A stretch of DNA of 33,134 nucleotides from Syntrophaceae bacterium. Lineage in GTDB: Bacteria > Desulfobacterota > SM23-61. Numbering within the stretch: position 1 is the stretch's first letter; every line of letters starts with the position of its first letter. Positions 15,259 through 23,012 of the stretch are shown one piece after another. A program made the translations under genes and the position numbers. The DNA lies in assembly GCA_013388675.1 (NCBI GenBank), contig JACAEW010000194.1:1-33134 (forward strand). The letters run 5' to 3'. The notes below the pieces were generated by a model that was given only the letters and a program-made list of their open reading frames with translations, had not been told where the DNA came from and made no database searches.

Positions 15259-17919
15259 TTACAAGAACCCCCCGATGGTGAAATCCCAGGTGCTCTGGCT
15301 TTCGCCCGGTTTGGGTTTCAGGTTGTACCCCCATTCCAGCCGCAGGGGTCCCACAGGGGACATCCATCGAAATCCGAACCCTGCGCTGGTCCTGAGGTCA
15401 TCCAACTGGTAGGGATCCCCCTCGGCCCAGGCATTGCCCGCGTCGAAAAAGATCAGTCCCTTGAGGTTGATCTCCTTGGCGATGGGAAAGAGCATTTCAA
15501 AATTGAACAGAAGCTCCTTGTCCCCCCCGATCACTTCCCCGTTGGGAGCGGTCGGGCCGATGCTCCAGGCCTTGAACCCCCGCACCGAATACATCCCTCC
15601 CAGCCGGAACAGCTCGTACAGGGGGATGGCATCCCCGGTAATATAGCCGATTCGCCCCCGGGCGGAAAAGGTGAGTCGGTAAAAAGGGGTGATGAACCAG
15701 GCGGAATTGAAGATGTACTTGTTGAACTCGTTGGTTCCCCCGAGAAACCCGCCGGCGTACTCCATGGAAAAGGTGTTATCCGAGCCTCGCGTGGGATCAA
15801 AACGGTGGTTCCTCGTATCCCGCCGCAGGACCCCCGAGATACTGCTGGTCGTGGTGATTCCTTCCTCATCTTCAATAATCTGGGAGGCATTCTCCCGGAT
15901 ATTGTAAGTGTCCGCCTTCTCATATTTATACTGGAGGATTCCCCGCAGGAACCCGTAGATGGGAAAACCGAACCGGACCACCGCGCCCTGCTTCTTGACC
16001 GAATAGTCATCGTAGTCGCGGTAGGTGTTGTAGGCATCGGCTCCGACCAGGACCTGAGTGTCGAAAAGCCTCGGTTCGGTGAAACTGAGGTTGAAATACC
16101 GGGAGATGCTCCCCAGCTGCGCCTGAGCGGCCACCCGGTGGCCCCGGCCGAAGAGGTTATTCTGGGAAAGGGAGATAATGGCCACCAGCTTGTCGATGGA
16201 GCTATACCCCACCCCGCCGCTGAAGGAGCCCGTCGGAGCCTCTTCCACCTGGACATTGACCTCCATTTTATCATCGGCGCTCCCTTTCTTCGTGTTGATA
16301 TTCACTTCCTTAAAATACCCCAGCGCGTTCAGCTGGTCCCGGCTTCTCTTCATGGCCGTGAGACTGTACAGGTCCCCTTCCACCGTGAGGAGGTCCCGAC
16401 GGATGACCCGGTCCCGCGTTTTGGTGTTGCCGAGGATGTTGATTCGCTCGAAATAAACCTTTGAGCCCTGGCGTATTTCGAAAGTGAGGTCAACCAGCGG
16501 CTGGTCTTTATGGGGGACGGTCATGGGATTCACATCGACAAAGGCATACCCCTGGTCGGCGTAGAGGTCCGTAAGGTAGGTCAAGGAGTCGCGGATATGA
16601 TCCCGGTTGAATATTTCCCCCACGTAAACCGGAATTCGCTTCAACATTTCCTCCTTGGGCAACATGAGGTCCCCCTGGATGTCCACCTTGCCGATCTTGA
16701 ACTGCCTCCCCTCTTCCACCGGAATATTGATCCAGATTCCTTCCTTGTCGATCGTCACCTTCGGCCTTCCGACTTTGACCTGGATAAATCCCTTCTGGAA
16801 GTAAAAAGCGACGATGGCGTCCAGGTCCCGTTCCAGGATGTCCTCCTTGTATATTCCGGATTTGGTAAACCAGGAAAACCAGCCCTCCTCCTTGGTCTCC
16901 GGCAGGAGTTTCCTCAGAATAGCGTCGCTGTAGTAAACATTGCCCGAAAAGGAGATCTTGCGGATGCGGACCTTCTCGTTTTCTTTGACTCGGAAATGGA
17001 CGATCACTTCCCCCGGGCGGGGGGTCGATTCCAAATCGTACTGGACTTCCGCCGCAAAATAAGCCTCCTCACGATATTTCTTGAGAATCTTGTTAATATT
17101 TTCCTTGACGGCATTCAAATTCAGCACCGACCTAGGTTTGATGTCCACCACTTCCATGAGGTCGCTGGTTTTGATTTCCTTATTCCCGGTGAAGACAACC
17201 TCTTTGACAATCGGCTTCTCCTGCACCACGAAAACCAAGGCCTTCCCCCGCTCCCAATCCCTTTTTTCCACCCGAACGTCCTGGAAAAAGCCCATCTGGT
17301 AGAGGGTTTTCAAATCTTCCCGCACCGCCGAGGGGGAAAAGGAATCCCCTTCTTTGACCTTGATCTGGGCGCGAATGGCGCTCTCCTCGATGGCACGGTT
17401 GCCTTCAATCAGGATTTTGGCCAGGATTTCCTTTTTGAGAATTCTTAATTTCACTTCCCGGCTGGCCTGTAGGGTTATGGCCTCCAATTCCTCCGCCGAT
17501 TTTCCCACCCGAAAGATGGGAACCAGGGCATCCTGCTGAAAGGCATCCAGGACCCGGATGTCCAGGCTGATGGAACCGTCAATCTGGGTCACTGAACCCA
17601 GAACCATGTAGTCGGCTTCCACCTTCTGTCCGATCTCCCGGGCCAGGGCCTCATCCACCTCGGCCGGCCCGGCCCGCTCCAGGGCCGCCCGGATCTTGTC
17701 CTCTCCTACGAGAAGAATCTGTTCATCCTTCTGCAATTCCGCGCTGAGGGTTCTGGCCACCCGGAACGGCCAGGCAATCGTTTTTTCTCGGTCCGCCGCA
17801 TAAATTTGGAAAGGAAGGACTCCCACTCTGACCGCCTCCTGGGCCCGGGCCGGGGCGGACATGCAGGCGCAGGCCAGGGCTAAGCAGAAAAGGAATCGGA
17901 TCAGAAGGCTTATGTTCAT
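15259..17919 (-). CDS. bamA: Outer membrane protein assembly factor BamA with extra N-terminal domain
   Basis: BamA folds and inserts beta-barrel proteins in the outer membrane. The 886-residue protein has a signal peptide ending ARA (cleavage near residue 26). About 140 residues follow that are not POTRA-like (VGVLPF, VLGSVTQIDGSISLDIRVLDA; TolB-N-like pattern). POTRA domains come next (AILIEGNR-like start near residue 165 through about 510), and a C-terminal Omp85 barrel has GGVGYSSID, NNLFGRGHRV, SLEL-type strands, and the lid-lock-like RGF in SVRGFKAW. It is longer than the typical 760-810 residues because of the extra domain. The last residues are GGFL, so the final residue is Leu after Phe. 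The ATG at 17919 has AGGA at seven bases. A 9-bp hairpin sits just upstream. Confidence 0.94.
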   Translation of the reverse strand: MNISLLIRFLFCLALACACMSAPARAQEAVRVGVLPFQIYAADREKTIAWPFRVARTLSAELQKDEQILLVGEDKIRAALERAGPAEVDEALAREIGQKVEADYMVLGSVTQIDGSISLDIRVLDAFQQDALVPIFRVGKSAEELEAITLQASREVKLRILKKEILAKILIEGNRAIEESAIRAQIKVKEGDSFSPSAVREDLKTLYQMGFFQDVRVEKRDWERGKALVFVVQEKPIVKEVVFTGNKEIKTSDLMEVVDIKPRSVLNLNAVKENINKILKKYREEAYFAAEVQYDLESTPRPGEVIVHFRVKENEKVRIRKISFSGNVYYSDAILRKLLPETKEEGWFSWFTKSGIYKEDILERDLDAIVAFYFQKGFIQVKVGRPKVTIDKEGIWINIPVEEGRQFKIGKVDIQGDLMLPKEEMLKRIPVYVGEIFNRDHIRDSLTYLTDLYADQGYAFVDVNPMTVPHKDQPLVDLTFEIRQGSKVYFERINILGNTKTRDRVIRRDLLTVEGDLYSLTAMKRSRDQLNALGYFKEVNINTKKGSADDKMEVNVQVEEAPTGSFSGGVGYSSIDKLVAIISLSQNNLFGRGHRVAAQAQLGSISRYFNLSFTEPRLFDTQVLVGADAYNTYRDYDDYSVKKQGAVVRFGFPIYGFLRGILQYKYEKADTYNIRENASQIIEDEEGITTTSSISGVLRRDTRNHRFDPTRGSDNTFSMEYAGGFLGGTNEFNKYIFNSAWFITPFYRLTFSARGRIGYITGDAIPLYELFRLGGMYSVRGFKAWSIGPTAPNGEVIGGDKELLFNFEMLFPIAKEINLKGLIFFDAGNAWAEGDPYQLDDLRTSAGFGFRWMSPVGPLRLEWGYNLKPKPGESQSTWDFTIGGFL

Positions 17920-17934
17920 GGGAAATCCTATCGG

Positions 17935-17956
17935 CTTCCGGCCCCTCGGCCGGAAG
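17935..17956 (-). other. Perfect 9-bp hairpin immediately upstream of bamA
   Basis: CTTCCGGCC at 17935-17943 pairs with GGCCGGAAG at 17948-17956 around a four-base loop. The hairpin ends 15 bases before the bamA ATG on the minus strand. There is no T-run after it, so it is not a normal terminator. It may affect translation or mRNA stability. The rest of the gap 17957-18025 shows only weaker GC-rich pairings. Confidence 0.6.
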
Positions 17957-18025
17957 ACTCCTCCCCTGTCCTTGCGAATTCGGGAGCCTCATCGCCTTTC
18001 CTGTCCGCGGGCTCCGGACCCCAGA

Positions 18026-18733
18026 TCAACCCTCCTGCACCCGCCCGTCGGTCAGTCGGACCCGCCGCGTCATGCGGGCTGCCAAAAGAGGGTTATGGGT
18101 CACGATGATGATGGTAATTCCCTGTTCCCGGTTGATCCGAACGAAGAGGTTGTGCACTTCCTCCCCGATCTGGGTATCCAGATTTCCCGTGGGTTCGTCG
18201 GCCAGGATTACCTTCGGGTTCAGCATTAATGCCCTAGCCACGGCCACCCGCTTCTGTTCTCCCCCGGAGAGCTGGCCGGGCTTATGGTGGAGCCGGTCTT
18301 GAAGCCCCAGCTGGACCAGGATCCTTTCGGCGTCCTTTTCCGCTTTTTTCTGGCTCCATCCCTGGATCAAACCCGGCATCAGGGTATTTTCCAGGGCGCT
18401 GAACTCGGGGAGGAGATGGTGGAGCTGGAAGACAAAACCAATGTGGCGGTTGCGCAACTCCGCCAGTTCGGCCTCCGTCCGGTCGAAAAGGTCTTGCCCC
18501 TGGAAAAAAACCTTTCCTTCCGTGGGACGATCCAGGGTGCCCAGGATGTGAAGGAGAGTGCTCTTCCCCGCTCCGGAAGCTCCCTCCACGGCCAGCATTT
18601 CTCCCGCCTGGACGGTCAAATCGATCCCCCTCAAGACCTCGATGACCTTGCCGCCAGCCCCGAAGAGGAAGGACTTTTTCAGATTTTGGGCTTGAAAGAG
18701 GGGAGGGTTAATTGACGGGGTTGAGGGGTTCAG
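18026..18733 (-). CDS. lolD: Lipoprotein-releasing system ATP-binding protein
   Basis: LolD is the ATPase that powers LolC/E in extracting lipoproteins from the inner membrane. The protein has Walker A GASGAGKST near 51-59, Q-loop FVFQLHHLLPEFSALEN with the LolD-style HLLPEFSALEN, signature LSGGEQKRVAVARAL, Walker B VILADEPTGNLD and the switch His in IIIVTHN. The conserved N-terminal strand (LFQAQNLKKSF) lies upstream of the first ordinary start, a TTG at 18634, which would remove 33 residues and the A-loop region. Reading up in frame, no ATG, GTG or TTG exists. A CTG at 18733 is preceded by AAGGAGG at seven bases and overlaps the upstream stop as CTGA. It gives 235 residues, the normal LolD length. 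The CTG start is inferred. Confidence 0.9.
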   Translation of the reverse strand: MNPSTPSINPPLFQAQNLKKSFLFGAGGKVIEVLRGIDLTVQAGEMLAVEGASGAGKSTLLHILGTLDRPTEGKVFFQGQDLFDRTEAELAELRNRHIGFVFQLHHLLPEFSALENTLMPGLIQGWSQKKAEKDAERILVQLGLQDRLHHKPGQLSGGEQKRVAVARALMLNPKVILADEPTGNLDTQIGEEVHNLFVRINREQGITIIIVTHNPLLAARMTRRVRLTDGRVQEG

Positions 18734-19935
18734 ATCATTCCCTCCTTGGCCGGGCTGTTGCGGAAGACCCCCAGCAAGCGAAGTTTGTTCTCCAGACGGC
18801 TCTCGACAGAGTCTTCCAGGGCCTTTCTCGTCTCCGGGTGCCGGGAGACGAATTGGTCGAAATCTTCTTTAACCAGGCGCATCAGCTCGGTCGCCCGCAA
18901 GGCAGTCACGGATGCGGTCCGGGGCCTTCCGGTAATGAGCGAAATCTCCCCGAAGTAATCCCCTTCTTCGAGGATGGCCAGAACCACCTTCTGTCCCCCG
19001 GGGTCGGAGGTTGAAACCTCCACCTGCCCGCTCTTGATCATGTACATGCAATTGCCGGGGTCCCCTTCTTGGATGACCCGGGCGCCCGCAGGAACCTCTT
19101 GCAGGCTTAGACGCTCCAAGAGTTGCCGCCGCTCAACGGGGGAAAAACCGGAAAAGAGGGCCGATGCGGCCAGCAGGTTGTCCAGGACCCTCTCCTTGTA
19201 AAATTTAAAGAGAACCAGAGAGACGCCGGGGAACTCCTGGACGACCTTCTGCAACTCCTCTTTGGTCAGCTCCAGGACCTCGGTTTCCTCCAGGGCCTCC
19301 ACGGTGGCTTGGCGCCGGGACCTGGAGAAATAGCCGAATTCTCCGAAAAAGTCCCCTTCTTTGAGTTCGGCGAGCCGGGTCTTTCCTCTCCCGGGCTGTT
19401 GCCGTAATACGGCCACTCTTCCCTGGCTTATGATGAATATGGAATTCCCGGGTTCCCCTTCCTTGCAGATCGCTTCCCCCGGTCCAAAACGCTTGGCCCG
19501 AATTTTCTCCATGATTCGGGAAAGCTCTTCTTTTTTTAGGTCCGAAAAGAGCGGGATCGGCGGAAGGCTTTCCGGGTGGGGTGTGGCTGTCCCGCCCTTC
19601 AAATCCATTCTTCCGTGCATATCCGCCGCCATCGTCCCCCACTGAGCGTAAAGGCTGGCGATCTGGTCCTGAAGCTGGGTTTTTTTCGGGTCCAGGCGAA
19701 GAATAAGCTTATGGATGGCGATCGCCTGGATCAAAAACCCCTTCCGGGCATACTCCTCGGCAACGGTGCGATAGGCTTCTATGGCTTCCCCCCTTTTCCC
19801 CATCTTTTCCAATAGGTCGCCCAGGCGCAACCGGAGGCGAAGGTTCTTCGGCTCCCGGGCCGCCTGCTGCCGGACCTCTTTCAACTCCTGTTCATATTTT
19901 TTGCCGGAAAACAACCCTTCCAAGAACCCAGCCAT
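18730..19935 (-). CDS. Protein with two cyclic-nucleotide-binding domains and N-terminal TPR-like helices
   Basis: This is a 401-residue protein of unknown specific role. Residues 30-100 form TPR-like helices (LGDLLEKMGKRGEAIEAYRTVAEEY, AIAIHKLILRLDPKK). Two CNB (CRP-N) domains follow, about 128-245 and 258-375. Each has a phosphate-binding cassette, FGEFGYFSRSRRQATV (197-212) and FGEISLITGRPRTASV (328-343). Arg339 in the second sits where the phosphate-binding Arg is found in cAMP receptors. There is no DNA-binding domain, kinase domain or signal peptide, so it is probably a cytoplasmic ligand-sensing partner protein. The ATG at 19935 has AAGGAGG at five bases. It lies between lolC/E and lolD, and its stop overlaps lolD. 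Whether it binds cAMP, cGMP or another nucleotide is unknown. Confidence 0.85.
   Translation of the reverse strand: MAGFLEGLFSGKKYEQELKEVRQQAAREPKNLRLRLRLGDLLEKMGKRGEAIEAYRTVAEEYARKGFLIQAIAIHKLILRLDPKKTQLQDQIASLYAQWGTMAADMHGRMDLKGGTATPHPESLPPIPLFSDLKKEELSRIMEKIRAKRFGPGEAICKEGEPGNSIFIISQGRVAVLRQQPGRGKTRLAELKEGDFFGEFGYFSRSRRQATVEALEETEVLELTKEELQKVVQEFPGVSLVLFKFYKERVLDNLLAASALFSGFSPVERRQLLERLSLQEVPAGARVIQEGDPGNCMYMIKSGQVEVSTSDPGGQKVVLAILEEGDYFGEISLITGRPRTASVTALRATELMRLVKEDFDQFVSRHPETRKALEDSVESRLENKLRLLGVFRNSPAKEGMI
18741..18747 (-). promoter_or_regulatory. Ribosome binding site for lolD inside the end of the upstream gene
   Basis: AAGGAGG on the minus strand, seven bases before the CTG at 18733 and within the last codons of the cyclic-nucleotide-binding gene. 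It supports a CTG start, or an ATG at 18738 if the sequence had one more base. Confidence 0.65.
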
Positions 19936-20009
19936 TTAATCCTCCTTCGGGGAGAAACCGTTGCCGGATCTTTGGGCCGAGAAAGAAAATTTCGCTGACC
20001 GGCCTTTTT

Positions 20010-21242
20010 TTATTCATACCGCAAGGCCTCCGCGGGATCGAGTTTGGAAGCCTGCCAGGAGGGGTACAGGGTGGCCAGAAAGCTGATTCCCAGGGCCGAC
20101 ACGGCGATCAGGAAGAAATCCATTCCGTTCATTTTAACCGGGAGGTGGGAAATGTAATAGATGTCCCGGGGAAGGGAGATGAATTGGTAGGTGGCCAAAA
20201 TCCGGCAGATTGCGTAGCCTCCGATCAGGCCGAGAGCCGTCCCGACCACCCCGATGATCAGGCCCTCGAGGATAAACACCCGCATGATCGAGCGGGCGGT
20301 GGCCCCCATGGACTTTAGAATGGCGATATCCTTGTTTTTTTCCATGACCACCATAATCAGGGTGCTCACAATGCCGAAGGCCGCCACCAGGACGATGAGG
20401 ACCAGAATGATGAACATGACCGTCCGCTCCAGCTTCAAGGCGGCGAAGAGGCTCCGGTTCATCTGCATCCAGTCCTTGGTCCAGAAGGGGAATCCCAGCT
20501 CTTTCTGGACCTTTCGGGCGATTTCCTTCACCCCGTAAAGGTCCCGAACCTTCACCTCCACGCCGGAGACGGCGTCCTCCATGTTCAGAAATTTCTGGGC
20601 GCTCTTCAAGGAGATATAAGCCAGGGTCGTGTCATACTCGTACATGCCCGAATCGAAGATTCCCTTGATCTGGAATTTTTTCATGGGGGGTCCCAAGCCC
20701 ATGGGGGCCAGGGCTCCCAGGGGGGAAACCACAACCACCGTATCCTCCAGCATGACCCCCAGGTTTTGAGCGAGTTCCTTGCCGATGAATACTCCCGGAT
20801 GGCCTGATGAATTCCCTTTTTCCTCCAGGTCGGCCAGGGTGCCTTTTTTCAGGGTCGTCTCGATGTTGATGACCCCCCCTGCCGTAAGCGGGTCGATTCC
20901 CCGAAGGACGATCCCGTGAGCGTTGCTTTCGGAAGTAATCATGGCCTGAGTGAAGATGAACGGAGTGGCCGCCACCACCCCCTCGACGCCCTTCACTTTT
21001 TGCAGGATGTCCCGGTAATCCCGGATCGGAGCGCCATGCTGCAGGACCACCAGGTGGGCGTTGGTGCCCAAAATTTTTCCTTTCAAATCGTCTTCGAACC
21101 CCCGCATGACCGAAAGAACAACCACCAGGGCCATGACTCCCAGGCCCACACCGGCCATGGACAGGAAGGTGATCACGGAAATGAAAACCTGCTTCCGTTT
21201 GGCCTTCAGGTAGCGAAGACTGATGAAAAGTTCATACCGCAT
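20010..21242 (-). CDS. Lipoprotein-releasing system transmembrane protein LolC/LolE family
   Basis: The 410-residue protein is the integral membrane partner of LolD and moves outer-membrane lipoproteins from the inner membrane to LolA. It begins MRYELFISLRYLKAKRKQ, the family N-terminus, with TM1 at about 20-46 (FISVITFLSMAGVGLGVMALVVVLSVM). A large periplasmic domain follows to about residue 265. Three TM segments lie at about 270-300, 315-345 and 370-400 (FtsX-type). Many Desulfobacterota have one LolC/E-type gene rather than separate lolC and lolE, as seems the case here; a second copy would be outside the window. The ATG at 21242 lacks a strong ribosome binding site. The gap to lysS (21243-21291) is filled by an intergenic repeat. 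Confidence 0.9.
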   Translation of the reverse strand: MRYELFISLRYLKAKRKQVFISVITFLSMAGVGLGVMALVVVLSVMRGFEDDLKGKILGTNAHLVVLQHGAPIRDYRDILQKVKGVEGVVAATPFIFTQAMITSESNAHGIVLRGIDPLTAGGVINIETTLKKGTLADLEEKGNSSGHPGVFIGKELAQNLGVMLEDTVVVVSPLGALAPMGLGPPMKKFQIKGIFDSGMYEYDTTLAYISLKSAQKFLNMEDAVSGVEVKVRDLYGVKEIARKVQKELGFPFWTKDWMQMNRSLFAALKLERTVMFIILVLIVLVAAFGIVSTLIMVVMEKNKDIAILKSMGATARSIMRVFILEGLIIGVVGTALGLIGGYAICRILATYQFISLPRDIYYISHLPVKMNGMDFFLIAVSALGISFLATLYPSWQASKLDPAEALRYE

Positions 21243-21261
21243 AGATGACAGGGCCTAACCG

Positions 21262-21290
21262 GTAGGGGCGGGTTGGAAACCCGACCCTGC
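21262..21290. repeat. GTAGGGGCG-type intergenic palindrome, lysS-lolC gap
   Basis: CGGGTT at 21269-21274 pairs with AACCCG at 21278-21283 around GGA, and the flanking GGGG (21265-21268) can pair with CCC (21285-21287). The GTAGGGGCG start resembles the end of the element at 26001-26066. It fills most of the 49-base gap and shows no T-run. Confidence 0.55.
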
Positions 21291-21291
21291 C

Positions 21292-22776
21292 TCAATCTTT
21301 CTCCGGCCGCATTTGGGGAAAAAGGATGACGTCCCGAATCGAGGGAGAATCGGTCAGGAGCATGACCAGGCGGTCGACGCCGATTCCTTCGCCGGCGGCG
21401 GGCGGCATTCCGTATTCCAGGGCCCGTACGTAGTCCTCGTCCACAAAATGCGCTTCTTCATCCCCCCGGGCTTTGGCCTTGGCCTGCTCCAGGAACCGGG
21501 CCTTCTGGTCCTGGGGATCGTTAAGCTCGGAGAAGGCGTTGGCGATTTCCCGGCCGGAGATATACAGCTCAAACCGGTCCACGAAATCCGGCTTCTGATC
21601 ATTCCTCCTGGCCAAGGGAGAATCCTCGATCGGATATTCGGTGACGAAAGTGGGCTGGATCAGGTGGGGTTCGGCGGTTTTTTCGAAGAGGTCCACCCAC
21701 AATTTTCCCAGCGGTTCGTTCCCTTTTATCTCCAGTCCCATCTTTTTTCCGTAAGCCAGGACCTTTTCCCGGTCCAGCATCTCTTCCTCCCTCAATTCCC
21801 CGTAGGCCAACAGCCCCTCCCGGATGCTGAGCCGTCTCCAGGGGGGCTGGAAGTCAATGCGCGTCCCCTGGTAATCCAGGGAAGCCCCCCCTTTAATCGT
21901 TTGAACCAGGGAAAAGAACATCTGCTCGGTCAAATCCATCAGGTCTTGATAGGTGGCGTAGGCTTGATAAAATTCCAGCATGGTGAATTCGGGGTTGTGC
22001 TGGGTGGAGATGCCTTCGTTGCGGAAGTTTCGGTTGATTTCGAAGACCCGTTCCAACCCCGCTACCACCAGGCGTTTCAGGTAGAGTTCCGGGGCCACGC
22101 GGAGGTAAAGGTCCATGTTCAGGGTGTTGTGGTGGGTCTTGAAAGGCCGGGCCTTGGCCCCCCCCGGGATGGGTTGCATCATGGGGGTCTCTACCTCAAG
22201 AAAGCCCCGATCCGTCAGAAACCTGCGGAGAAAATCGACCGCCCGGCTCCGGATGATAAAAACCTCCCGGGAATGGGGGTTCATGATGAGGTCCACGTAC
22301 CGCTGACGATACCGGGTCTCCAGGTCGGTCAGGCCGTGCCATTTCTCCGGAAGGGGCCGGAAGGATTTAGCCAGGAGGTCCGTTTCCTCCACCATGATGG
22401 TAAGCTCGCCGGTGCGCGTGCGAAAAAGCCTTCCTTGCACTCCCACAATATCCCCGATATCCAGACGGGAAAAAACCTGGAAGCTCTTCTCGCTCATCCG
22501 ATCGCGCCGGAAATACCCCTGGACCCTTCCGGTCCGGTCCTGAATATGGCCGAAGGCGGCTTTTCCGAAATGGTTCAAGCGCATCAGGCGCCCGGCCACG
22601 GAGAAACGGTCGGTCAGGGTTTCGAAATCCTCCTCTTTCCGGTCCCTGTAAAGCCGGGAGATTTCCTCCGCAGTATGGCTGACCCGAAAGGTGTTGGGAT
22701 AAGGGGGAAACCCGCCTTGGATTAATTCCTCAAATTTCTTTTTGCGTTGGGAAAAAAGCTCTTTTAATTCCTCCAC
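21292..22776 (-). CDS. lysS: Lysyl-tRNA synthetase, class II
   Basis: LysS charges tRNA-Lys with lysine in the cytoplasm. The 494 residues have an N-terminal OB-fold anticodon-binding domain (about 55-150, VAGRLMRLNHFGKAAFGHIQD). The class II catalytic core follows, with motif 1 around FLEVETPMMQPIPGGA, motif 2 in FEINRNFRNEGIS followed by HNPEFTMLE, and motif 3 in GEGIGVDRLVMLLTD near the C-terminus. The length matches bacterial LysRS-II. The start is GTG at 22776; no ATG lies nearby in frame. A sigma70-like promoter lies about 90 bases upstream. The gene heads a likely transcript with lolC/E, the CNB protein, lolD and the bamA/lpx genes, since all gaps after it are short. Confidence 0.96.
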   Translation of the reverse strand: MEELKELFSQRKKKFEELIQGGFPPYPNTFRVSHTAEEISRLYRDRKEEDFETLTDRFSVAGRLMRLNHFGKAAFGHIQDRTGRVQGYFRRDRMSEKSFQVFSRLDIGDIVGVQGRLFRTRTGELTIMVEETDLLAKSFRPLPEKWHGLTDLETRYRQRYVDLIMNPHSREVFIIRSRAVDFLRRFLTDRGFLEVETPMMQPIPGGAKARPFKTHHNTLNMDLYLRVAPELYLKRLVVAGLERVFEINRNFRNEGISTQHNPEFTMLEFYQAYATYQDLMDLTEQMFFSLVQTIKGGASLDYQGTRIDFQPPWRRLSIREGLLAYGELREEEMLDREKVLAYGKKMGLEIKGNEPLGKLWVDLFEKTAEPHLIQPTFVTEYPIEDSPLARRNDQKPDFVDRFELYISGREIANAFSELNDPQDQKARFLEQAKAKARGDEEAHFVDEDYVRALEYGMPPAAGEGIGVDRLVMLLTDSPSIRDVILFPQMRPEKD

Positions 22777-22798
22777 GTTTCACTCATCGGAAAGAAAA

Positions 22799-22826
22799 CA
22801 GGTCCTGGCTTACCTACCGGGACCTG
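22799..22826 (-). promoter_or_regulatory. Stem-loop in the lysS leader
   Basis: CAGGTCC at 22799-22805 pairs perfectly with GGACCTG at 22820-22826 around a 14-base loop, within the predicted leader between the promoter and lysS. A second small hairpin (GGGTA/TACCC, 22836-22847) precedes it. No T-run follows either. Function, if any, is unknown. Confidence 0.45.
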
Positions 22827-22864
22827 CGCTTCTTTGGGTATTTACCCGAAGGTATCGAGTCCTA

Positions 22865-22893
22865 AAAATAGCCTAAATCATTCCTGGAGTCAA
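22865..22893 (-). promoter_or_regulatory. Predicted sigma70-type promoter for lysS
   Basis: On the minus strand TTGACT (22888-22893) and TATTTT (22865-22870) are separated by exactly 17 bases. Transcription would start near 22858, giving a leader of about 80 bases to the lysS GTG. Confidence 0.7.
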
Positions 22894-22969
22894 GCCCGGA
22901 AGTCGGCGGACATGCGGTAAAATGCATTGAAAGGAATAGTGATTCCGGCAAGAAGGAAAGCGAAATCGA

Positions 22970-22985
22970 CCTCCCGCGATGGAGG
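22970..22985 (-). terminator. Possible weak terminator after pyrE
   Basis: CCTCC at 22970-22974 pairs with GGAGG at 22981-22985, 28 bases after the pyrE stop. On the minus strand a T-containing stretch (GATTTCGCTTTCC) follows, but without a continuous T-run. This is a weak candidate. Confidence 0.3.
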
Positions 22986-23012
22986 CCGATAGCTCCTCGG
23001 ACCCCCTTTTTT

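Noticed and set aside
15202..16464. Plus-strand frame of 420 codons opposite bamA
   Set aside because: A shadow of bamA, which has signal peptide, POTRA and barrel motifs. No ribosome binding site or recognisable protein.
21313..22725. Long plus-strand open frame (470 codons) opposite lysS
   Set aside because: It lies fully opposite lysS, whose class II synthetase motifs are clear. High GC opens antisense frames, and the translation resembles no family.
22799..22858. T-box or other amino-acid riboswitch before lysS
   Set aside because: The leader is only about 80 bases, lacks a T-box core motif and has no terminator with T-run.
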